A stretch of 64,000 nt of DNA. Source: Nothopassalora personata. Lineage: Eukaryota; Ascomycota; Dothideomycetes; Mycosphaerellales; Mycosphaerellaceae. The position numbers and the translations under genes were made by a program. Numbering within the stretch: position 1 is the first letter of the stretch; each line of letters begins with the position of its first letter. Below, piece by piece: positions 39,011 to 48,097 of this stretch. Under the pieces are notes generated by a model. That model was given only the letters and a program-made list of their open reading frames with translations, did no database searches and was not told the DNA's origin. The DNA is taken from contig CM066296.1 in NCBI GenBank assembly GCA_033816765.1, positions 868,001-932,000 of the forward strand, in the 5' to 3' direction.

Positions 39011-42000
39011 CTCCTACTTATCTTACATAGGAGGTCACAGTCTACTCTTCTCCTATTAGTAGTATTTAGACCTCTATAACAGGTTGAGCTAGCTTATAAA
39101 CCTCTAGAAGTGTAGACTAGTCTTTAGCTTTATAAACCTATCTACAACTATCTTAGATGTTAGGGTGTACTTAATAGTAATAAGCCTTCTCCACTAAAGT
39201 TTCCTAACAGTATTATAGGCAATGTTAATGTGCTTTAACTTGTTATAAACATGTGCATCCCTTACTAGGGTAAGGGCAGCTTAGTTGTTACCTCTTAATT
39301 GGACTAGTCTTAAGCTTAACATAGTCTCCTAGTTTCTAGTAATCCTTAGTTAATAGGAACAGTCTCCTACTAACTCTAGACAGTCTATCTCCCTTAGCAG
39401 TAAAGCTAGGAATTGGGATTGCTTTACATATGCATTTATAGCTATGTATTTAGCTTCTATTATAGATGTTACTATAGACTTTTACTTCTTGCTTATCTAG
39501 GAGACTAGTGCCCTATAGAGGAAGAAGATATACCTAAGGATAGAGACTCTGTCTGCTTTGTCTATTGCATAATTAGAGTTATAGTATCTAACTAGGCATC
39601 CTTCTCTATGCCTAGAGAAGATAAGGCTAAGATTAGGATATAACCTTAGATATCTTATAATCTTCTTTAAAGCCTTTATGTAGTGGGTGGATAGGTTACT
39701 TACAAATGAGCTTATCCTTCCTAGGGTAAAAGCAATGTCTAGCCTTGTAATTGTTGCTAGCTACATCTATGTACTATTAATACTCTAGTACTCTACCTTA
39801 TTACACCTCTTATCTATGTAGCTTAAAGGTTTAAGAGCCTTATAGCTGTCTATAGGTAAGTGTGTAGGTGCTGCCTTCTTATAGTTTATCCCTATATTAG
39901 CAAGGTTGTCCCTAATAAAGTGTCCCTAGTCAAGTTTTAGGATTCCTCTCCTCCTGTCCCTTGTAACTCTTATGCTAAGGATCTTTTTAGGTTTACTAAG
40001 ATCTTTAATCTTAAAGACTTTACTAAGTTCTCTTTTGAACTAGAGAACATCTATTAACTTTAGTGTAGCAATTAGAATGTTATCTATATATGTGAGAATT
40101 ATAATCTCTTTTTCCTTGTAAATAAGTAGGCATGGATCTACCTCTAACTGTGTAAATCCAATCTCTCTAAGCTTTAATATATAGAGTTGATTCTAATCTC
40201 TAGCTACTTGCTTAAGTCTATATAAGCTTTTAAGGATCTTAAACACTATGTTTAGTAGAAGCTTAACTCCCAGTGGTAGTAATATAAAGATGTCTTTATA
40301 GAGGGTACTTTCTATAAACGCATTGTTTATATCCACTTAGTGAAGATGGAGATCCTTCTTATATATAATAGCTATGAACACCCTAAGGGTGTCCTATCTA
40401 ACTATAGGCGCAAATGTCTCTATGAAGTTAATACTAAACTTCTGTAAAAAGCCCCTTATAACTAGCCTAGCCTTGAACTTTTTAATGGCTCTACTAATGC
40501 TTCTTTTAACATTAAAGACCTATCTTAACGTAACTAAGTTTACTCCTTTTAGTAGAACAGCATTCTCCTAGGTGTTGTTACTCTATAGAGCATCTAGCTC
40601 CTTCTAGATTGCTTCCTTCTAAAGGTGTCCCTATTTCTTATTATTTACAGCATCCTTGTAGGACTTTGGAATTAGGATCTCTTACTTATATACAATGACT
40701 TCTATAGTTGCTATGAAGGCTATCTCCTTAACTTCTTTTAGGAATTTACTGTCCTATAGTACTGAATTATCTACTAATTGCATAGCTGTAAAGAAAGCTT
40801 AGTAGTAAGCAGTAAGGTTCTCTAAGAGGTCTATTGCTTCTCCTACTTTAGTAGCTAGTTTAGGTATAGGGACTATAGATCTTAGGGCTTTCTATTTCCA
40901 TTTATAGCCCTTAATATTATAGTTAGCCCTCCTCTTACTAAGGGATGATCTAAGAGTAGTTACTTATGTCCTAGTAACATTCTTTTCCTAGAGATCTAGT
41001 AAGCTTATCTTAATTGGCTTATCGATTTTCTGAAATTCCCCTATATTCTTTAGAGGCTAGGGAAGTTGCATAAACAGCTTTCTTAGCTAGGCTGTTACTA
41101 GGCTGCTCTGCTAAATGATTGAATAGTGAATAGGTTGCTCTAAGGATATGTCCTTCCTTAGCCTCCCTAAGGGTCTCCTAGCTAGTGCATTACTTAATAG
41201 ATTTAATTTTGTAACATTGAGATCTATATTACCTCTAGGTTAGTCCTTAAGGAAGTCTACATATATGTGTTGTTTCACAGCTTTTATGTCTAGTTCCTAA
41301 AAGAGCTAGGCCTTAGCTATGTTTTTAACGTATTTAATAAACACTGCTTCTTTACCTCTGTTTATTAGTTTATTACTTCTTGCCTATTAAGGCTGGGATC
41401 TTGTGTCTATGTAGACAATAGCTTTGTATCCCTAAACCTTTAAATGGTTAATAGTTGGCTTAATACTATTAAAGGCTTTATCTAGTGAAACCTTGAACCT
41501 ATTATAGTCTAGACTATTTAGTAGTTTATTCCTTATGTAGGTTTAGGCTTCTAGTGCTTTAGGCTAGAATTTAATTAGCATCTTAGCCTCTTTAAGCATT
41601 GCCCTTATAGAGTCTTCTAAGGTTTGTATTAACCTTTTAACTAGTCTATTTTGGAGCGAGTTGTATGCCTTAGTATGCTCTAGCCTAATTCCTAAATCCT
41701 TCTCCTACTGCTTAACTAATGTAATAAGTTCCCTTGTATTGTTAAGCCTAACTGCTTTTAACTGTACTAATGATTTCCTCTCTGCCTTAATCTTCTAGTT
41801 CTAGAGAGTAACTAGAGCATCTTCTCTTTTCTTAAGAGGATAGGTCTACTTTTTTCTAGAGAAGTTGTTAATAATCTTAAGCTAGTATTTAAACCCTAGC
41901 CTTAATGTTAGCAGTAGACTATATATGTTAATAGATATAAGGGCAAGTCTTTTAGGTCTTCTCTTAGTAACTTTGCCTTTATACTTCTTTATCTTTGCTA

Positions 42001-43103
42001 TTGAATATACTCTGCACTAGTAGAAGCTATCCCTAGGAATAGGAATAGGTTCTTTTAAGTCTGTTACCTTATAAAGATTCTAGAGCAAGTTCTTTCTAAA
42101 GTGTGTAAATCTTCTATACTAAAGCTCCTACTGTTTTAGGTTAGTCTCTAATTTAGCAGTTATAAAGGCATTCTCTATTAGTAGTGTATATAATAAGTAA
42201 TATGCCCTTTCTTATAGTAGAGGAGAAATCTTATTAATAAATAGAACCCCCCTAAGAAGCCTTGTCTAGATAACAGTTTAGCCGGAGGGGGATATAAGAG
42301 AAAATAAAGGAGGTTAGACACTAAACTGCTTACTAAACTAGTTCTAAGAAACTAGGTTTACCCCTAGCTTAGGTATAAGCAGAACATCTTCTAAAACAAC
42401 TTTCCTGCTAGATCTCCTACTTATCTCTATAGTCCTAATATAAGTGGCTAACAAATGCCTACCTCCTACTTTAATCTATTTCTTCTTTATTAAGGGAGTT
42501 ATGGATCTAAAGAGGCAGTTCTAGTTAGTTATATAGGATGAAGTATAAGAATCAAGTAACTACTCTAATAAGGGGAACTTGCCTTAGACTTCTATAGTTA
42601 AGTGAGCTACTTTATTATACTTATTATTATTAGACATTGTCTTCTAGGATGAGTTGTATAAGTTAGGTGGCTCTTAGGTAGAGAAACCTTTCCTAGTCTT
42701 CCTTGTTTTAGAGGAAGGAGACTAGGCCTAGTTCTTCTAGAGTAATAGTATATTAGAGCTAAGTTTCTTTACTATTTTCTTAAGTTCCTCTATAGAGGAC
42801 TTCTCTCTTAGTGTTCTTCTTAAAGATGGTAGTAGAGATCTTCTCTTCTTAACATATGTTGCATTCTAGGAGGATAGTGCTTAGAAATAAGATCTAAGGA
42901 CCTTCTTTGCCTTAGAGAGACTAGGGCAGTCCTTAATAAGATAGTCCTTCTTATAGAGAAGGCAGGAAAGTGATCTTGCCTAACCTAAGGGCCTAACCTA
43001 GGTGGCTACTATACTATACTTAGCCTTGGAGGGATTTAATCTAGCCTCTTAAGCCTTAAGGATCTTTAAGGTCCTTTTATAATCTATCTTTAGCTAAGCT
43101 ATA

Positions 43104-43419
43104 TGTTACGGTCCGGTACGATCGTGCACGTGGAAGAACCTCATTCGTTGGGAATAGGGACACGCGCTGCCAATGAGCGGGCGCTCTTGTGTGACTCATA
43201 GCAGAGCGCTCTTAGTGCTCTACCGAGAGAGCAGGACAGACCGCGCCAAGACATGGCACTATATAGACGACGCTCTTTTGCAAGTAGATAGGAGCTTCGT
43301 GCTCAACTCATTTCAAGTATACACCATATACTGTTTGGAACCACTACCTTCTCAACGAGTCAGAGACATCACTGCAAAGATCCAAGCCCAGTTGTGATAA
43401 CGTACAGCGGTTCCTAACA
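43104..43419 (+). repeat. 5' LTR of element E (316 bp)
   Basis: TGTTACGG...CCTAACA. Compared with the 3' LTR it has A for C and T for G near the 3' end (CATCACTGC/CATCCCTGC; GTTGTGATAA/GTTGGGATAA). Confidence 0.95.
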
Positions 43420-43451
43420 ACTTTGAGCACCACCACCAGGGCCCTTTGCAT

Positions 43452-44444
43452 ATGTCTGGGAGAGACGCTACCCGGAGTCCGTCACGACAACAGCCACAGT
43501 CAACTGGCATCACGGAACGAATGAGCGAAATGTCGATTACAGGAAGCAGCAAGAACAACAACACTCCTATGGGTATGCTGAACCCATTGGACCACCACCG
43601 TGCACCTAAGGTGTCTACGCCGGAGACGTTCGACGGGACCAAGGACAAACTGGAGGCTTTTCAACTGCAGGTTCAGTTGTACCTTCACTTCAACGCACAC
43701 CAGTTTCAAGGCGAGGCCAGCAAGGTCTTGTACGCCGCATCCTTCCTACGAGGAAAAGCAGCTAGAGGATTCCGACCATACCTCAAGGACTGGCTACACA
43801 ACCAGGGCGAGGGAGAAACACCGAAAACGGAAACTCGAAAAATTTTCCACGACTACGACGAGTTTGAGACGAAACTCGATGATCTATACGGGATACCAAA
43901 TGAGGAGGTATACGCCGACCGACATATCCGACAACTTCGACAGACTACTTCTGTAGCGCTGTACGCCTCAGAATTCCAAGGATATGCCGCCGACCTGGAA
44001 TGGAACGACGCAGCTTTGCGATCGCAGTTCTACCTCGGGCTGAAAGACAACGTCAAAGCCGAACTATCCCGAAACGCCAGCGTCGTTACGCTAGGGGCGA
44101 TGATCAAGGCAGCAAAGGAGATCGACGAAAGGCTCCAGGAGTTGAGGTACGACCGACACGTACAGCCTGGATACCAGAGACCCGCCGCGGGCGGAAGAGG
44201 GGGCTTCAAGGCCAGAAGTCAGGACCCTAATGGTTACGGAGACCCAATGGAATTGGACGTAACGGAACGTAGGACAGGAAGGGGGCTGAAGAGCAAAGGT
44301 TCCACCTGCTACGTATGTGGCGAGCAAGGCCACTTTGCAAGAAACTGCAAGAAGAAGAACATGGTTAGCCGCGAGTTCAACGCAATGATTCGCGAAGAGA
44401 ATACATACCAGGAATGCGAGAACTTCTTCTCGAAATCTGCCTAG
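43452..44444 (+). CDS. gag: Gag of element E with zinc knuckle
   Basis: 330 aa from the ATG at 43,452. The capsid-type retrotransposon gag domain is clear (TFDGTKDKLEAFQLQVQLYL..., FLRGKAARGFRPYL, DDLYGIPNEEVYADRHIRQLRQTTSVALYASEFQGYA). A basic Gly/Arg-rich linker is followed by one CCHC knuckle (CYVCGEQGHFARNC). The frame is intact, so the element can make its own particle protein but must borrow reverse transcriptase and integrase. It resembles Gag of Ty3/gypsy elements but is unlike the Gag of copy A. The stop lies about 110 bp before the 3' end of the antisense gene. Confidence 0.92.
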   Translation: MSGRDATRSPSRQQPQSTGITERMSEMSITGSSKNNNTPMGMLNPLDHHRAPKVSTPETFDGTKDKLEAFQLQVQLYLHFNAHQFQGEASKVLYAASFLRGKAARGFRPYLKDWLHNQGEGETPKTETRKIFHDYDEFETKLDDLYGIPNEEVYADRHIRQLRQTTSVALYASEFQGYAADLEWNDAALRSQFYLGLKDNVKAELSRNASVVTLGAMIKAAKEIDERLQELRYDRHVQPGYQRPAAGGRGGFKARSQDPNGYGDPMELDVTERRTGRGLKSKGSTCYVCGEQGHFARNCKKKNMVSREFNAMIREENTYQECENFFSKSA

Positions 44445-44556
44445 CAGAAACAACCTGAGGACAGCAAGGCATCAAACAGCGGCTTCTTGATTTGATGACC
44501 TAGGACACAGAAGTCAACACAACGACACGGGACAAATGACTACTGGATATCACGAC

Positions 44557-45057
44557 TTACGACGGATGGCCATCGGGCCACGAGAACGGAGAAGCGAGGC
44601 CGGCTCCAAGAAGATCGCTCTCGAGACCAGGGAAGTCCGACAGTTCGGGGTCGTTCGGATCGAACTCTGTGTTGGCGGCGAGGTGGGCTACTTCCTCGTC
44701 GACCCGGGAGTTATTCATGTTTCGAACCTCGCGATTGCGACGGATCCGCTGACGGAGAGCCTCGATCTTTCGGAAAATGTCTTCCGCGGAAATCTTGAGC
44801 CGCTCTATCTCCTGCTCGTCTGACTCGATCTTCTCTGTCAACTCTTCCACGACGCGGTCGAGTTTCTCGAGGGAGGAGGTGACACAAGGTTTCCCGAGGC
44901 GGGTGCAGTTGGCACAAGACATGATGGAAAAATCGGCAATGTAAACGCAGGGGCGCTGATTCCGGCAACAGTGGTCGCAAGGTTTAGAAGGAACAAAGGG
45001 ATCAGCAAAGATTTTAGCAAGACGACGTTTTTTGCGCTGGGCGGAGGACGAAGACAT
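44557..45057 (-). CDS. Antisense Zn2Cys6-like coiled-coil protein in element E
   Basis: 166 aa from the ATG at 45,057 (MSSSSAQRKKRRL); an in-frame upstream codon at 45,123 would add 22 residues. A basic N-terminus is followed by two C-x2-C-x6-C units (CDHCCRNQRPC and CANCTRLGKPC, 10 residues apart), the spacing of a binuclear zinc cluster as in fungal Zn2Cys6 DNA-binding domains. A heptad-rich coiled coil follows (EKLDRVVEELTEKIESDEQEIERLKISAEDIFRKIEALRQRI), then an acidic tail (FDPNDPELSDFPGLESDLLG) that looks like an activation region. It is transcribed towards gag from next to the 3' LTR. The layout is that of a small transcription factor; what it regulates is unknown. The open frame is undamaged. 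Confidence 0.8.
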   Translation of the reverse strand: MSSSSAQRKKRRLAKIFADPFVPSKPCDHCCRNQRPCVYIADFSIMSCANCTRLGKPCVTSSLEKLDRVVEELTEKIESDEQEIERLKISAEDIFRKIEALRQRIRRNREVRNMNNSRVDEEVAHLAANTEFDPNDPELSDFPGLESDLLGAGLASPFSWPDGHPS

Positions 45058-45160
45058 GGTAAGAAAAGGGTGGTTGCGGAATTTGAACTTCGGAGGACAG
45101 GACCTACTTATGACTAACGACACGTGATCGCTGGGGCATCGATCCTAGGGAGGGGGATGG

Positions 45161-45476
45161 TGTTACGGTCCGGTACGATCGTGCACGTGGAAGAACCTCA
45201 TTCGTTGGGAATAGGGACACGCGCTGCCAATGAGCGGGCGCTCTTGTGTGACTCATAGCAGAGCGCTCTTAGTGCTCTACCGAGAGAGCAGGACAGACCG
45301 CGCCAAGACATGGCACTATATAGACGACGCTCTTTTGCAAGTAGATAGGAGCTTCGTGCTCAACTCATTTCAAGTATACACCATATACTGTTTGGAACCA
45401 CTACCTTCTCAACGAGTCAGAGACATCCCTGCAAAGATCCAAGCCCAGTTGGGATAACGTACAGCGGTTCCTAACA
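45161..45476 (+). repeat. 3' LTR of element E (316 bp)
   Basis: Same ends as the 5' LTR, 2 differences in 316 bp. Its left boundary follows the purine tract GGAGGGGGATGG. Confidence 0.95.
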
Positions 45477-46508
45477 CTATAATAGTATCCCTAGCTATAT
45501 AGTAGTTAGGTAGCAGTAAGCTTAAAAGCTAGGTTATTCTTATATTAGCTTTCCTATAGTGCTGGCCCTCTAGGTCAATATTAGCAATCCTCCTTCTAAG
45601 AGATACTAGGTGTGCCTATGTAGATCTAATAGTGAACTCTTCACTTATCTTAAAGTTCATAAACTGTTTTATAAGCTTATATACATAGGTTAGTAACACC
45701 TAGCTATACTTATTCTAGAGATGTACCTATATCTTAGTAGCTTTTCTAGATTCGTAAGAGCCCTTAAGCTTAAATTTATCTTCTTCTATAATCCTACTTA
45801 GGATACTAAAGCAGCAAGCTGTATTTTGTTTTGTCTATGTTAGTGCATTAAGAATCTCTTTAATCTTAGTCTCTTCCTAGAGTTTTAGGTTCTTGCTCTT
45901 AATGTTGTTAAATAACACTTCTAATAGGTCATCAATTGTAAAGAATGCTAACTAGCTCTCCATCTTGTATCTCTAAAGGTTAAACTATCTCTTCTAGTTG
46001 TCTCTCCTAAGAATTGGGATTTTGGTTCCCTTCTCTTCTCCTTTCTCTTAGTGTAAATCTATAATAAATTAAATATAATGAAACAAGGTGTATATGCTTT
46101 AAGGTCGTGGCTTAGGTCCTACTAAGGCTTTTAGTGTAGAATAGTAAGGTTCGTAGGTGTAGATACTAAGGCCTGCTTAGTAGGGTAAAGAAAGAGCGGT
46201 GTAGTCTCGGAGCTAGGACACAGGTCTGTCTCTCCTAGTAGAGTTCCAAATAACTTACTTAAAGTCCTTCTTAATAGTATCTCGATGCAGTTCTACCTAT
46301 AGAGTGTCTTTAAGGTATTAGCTTATAGTAAGCCGCATAGAGTCCTTTTCTAGATTACCTATTACTTAGTATTAAACCAAGCTCCTTAATAGGATAGATA
46401 GGGTAGACTTCTACTTCCTAGATATTTTCTACTATAATAGCAAGGGATACAAGTAACCTGTACTAATATAGGTTACTCTTACTCCTACACAAACCCGGGC
46501 TTATAACC

Positions 46509-46539
46509 TATAAAGTTGAGACCTTATAGAATACGTAGT
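46509..46539 (-). repeat. 5' LTR of copia D, first 31 bp (split by copy B)
   Basis: TATAAAGTTGAGACC..., matching 38,764 onward. It is interrupted by copy B, with GTAGT duplicated at 46,535-46,539 and 59,201-59,205. Confidence 0.88.
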
Positions 46540-47706
46540 ATTGACGACTGATTAGTTGTGTTAACCTTGGGTTTAGTTGTATCAACCTTAGGTTTAGAGG
46601 GAGGGTTCCTTAGGTCCAACTTGCCCCTATTTTATTTAGGTTTAATTGGACATTTAGGTGAGCTAGCGGGACTAGTATAGCTATTGAGATATATACTGCG
46701 CAGTTGAGCATTGATTGATTGATTATTCCATTAACGTGCTATTTGAGTCAAAGACTATGCAACACGGGTCTCGAGAACGAGACCAAAATTTGAGAGAAGG
46801 AGAAAAGCCCCGTCGTACCCCGGACGTAAAAACTCCTTAAAAGATGCGAGCAACGCTCGCTATTCGAACCGTAAATCGAATATATTGCGGCGTAGTACGC
46901 GCGTACCCGGTAGTCGTGTCTTGTCGAGAATTGCGGTTTGTCGCCTTGCCCCGGGCGAGACAAGTTTTGCGCCCGTGTCTCGTTCTTGTTTTAAAAGCCA
47001 AGCCGGCCGTACCCGTACGCACCGAGCAAAATCCCAAGAAACACCCGTTGCCTCTGTTTCAATCCAGTCGCGTTCTCCGGTCTCGAGTGTAGCTCCTCGG
47101 TCGCAGTGGCCTCGCTGTCGTCCCCCCCTCGGCCTCTCTTGGTTCCAGCCGTGCAGTATACGTGGTTTGCGCCCCTAAACGCCTCTCTTGGTTCCAGCCG
47201 GCAGTTTACGTGGTTTGCCGGGACGACAGGTAGACAGCGCCTTCGTTGTTCGAGCGACGTGTACGCTATGTACGTCGCTTTCCCTTCTCGCAGTTCCGGA
47301 GTTCTTGTTTGTAGATTTTGAGCGTATCTCGTTCGTTCGGTTCGTCCGACCTGTCTTTTCTTGTTTCGAGTCGAGTAGGCTTGTATTTTTCGAGAGAGAG
47401 AGTCTTAGTTTCTCTTCGTCGTAACGAAGATACTTACGTCGTCCGCCGCGTGAAGGCGCTCTCTATAGGACGACGCAGTTGAGCATTGTAAGCGTAGCAT
47501 TAAGGCAACAATTCAATTTATACCTCTCGAGTAGAGGGCATAGGGGTTTAGGTCCGCCAATCCTCTTGTTTTATCCGGCTACTGCGCTACTCGTTACGTA
47601 ACCTAATTTCACGGTCCCGGGACCGGCAAATACCTCTGCTTACATAAGCGCCGCTCCACACTACCACAACTTAGACAGGCCTACATAGGGTAGTTAGTAG
47701 ACATTA
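46540..47706 (+). repeat. 5' LTR of copy B, with insertion
   Basis: A-family LTR split at 46,713/47,474 by a 760-bp insertion. The palindrome occurs near 47,608-47,632. Confidence 0.88.
46714..47473 (-). mobile_element. 760-bp insertion in LTR, SINE- or LINE-like
   Basis: Flanked by a 15-bp duplication CGCAGTTGAGCATTG (46,699-46,713 and 47,474-47,488). Read on the minus strand it ends in AATCAATCAAT, a simple 3' tail as in non-LTR retroelements. It is GC-rich and un-RIPped. It contains a near-duplicate of about 38 bp (CTCTTGGTTCCAGCCG...ACGTGGTTTGC at about 47,133 and 47,184). No coding domain seen; it could be a 5'-truncated LINE or a SINE. Confidence 0.6.
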
Positions 47707-47787
47707 TTTTAGTAGTCAATAAGGGGGGTGGTATTAAGTGTACACCCGGTGGCGTATTAGCATCTAGTTTATAAGGTCAAAATCACG

Positions 47788-47935
47788 GTTCAAGGTCCAA
47801 GGTTCACGGTTAAGGTCATTACTTAAGGTTAAGGTTCAAGGTTAAGGTTTAAGGTCAAGGTTCACGGTTAAGGTTTAAGGTCAAGGTTCACGGTTAAGGT
47901 CGACTAAGGTCGAAAACACTTAAGGTCTAAGGTAT
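47788..47935 (+). repeat. AAGGTT-type minisatellite in leader of copy B
   Basis: Degenerate array of AAGGTT/AAGGTC/ACGGTT units between LTR and gag, with two exact 26-bp tandem units (TTAAGGTTTAAGGTCAAGG...). The same array, shorter, is in copy C at about 63,530-63,650. The part for copy A lies outside the window. Confidence 0.85.
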
Positions 47936-48097
47936 TTAGTAACAATCACGGTTACAAGGTCCTATTAAGCAACAACTAGTATTAGTACATTCTAAAGTAA
48001 GCACTATGCAACAATAGATACGGCTACATTACTAGAAAAACTTAGCACCTTTACCGACATAGGTAGAGGCTACAAATAGCCTATAAACCCTACGAAA

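Larger units (their letters stand above)
43104..45476 (+). mobile_element. Small non-autonomous LTR element E (un-RIPped)
   Basis: 2,373 bp with two 316-bp LTRs (TGTTACGG...CTAACA) differing at only 2 positions. Target duplication CTATA at 43,099-43,103 and 45,477-45,481. A polypurine tract AGGGAGGGGGATGG precedes the 3' LTR. The interior holds a Gag gene and, antisense, a Zn-cluster/coiled-coil gene; there is no protease, RT, RNase H or integrase. The clean composition inside RIPped copia D means it arrived after that RIP. It presumably uses the enzymes of an autonomous gypsy partner not in this window. Confidence 0.93.

Noticed and set aside
43173..43397. Short frame in the LTR of element E (and its twin at 45,230-45,457)
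   Set aside because: It lies entirely within the LTR, is duplicated only because LTRs are duplicated, and shows no domain.
47775..47945. AAGGTT array as a CRISPR or telomere
   Set aside because: Units are 6 bp and degenerate without spacers, and the array lies inside a retrotransposon leader, so neither a CRISPR array nor a chromosome end.
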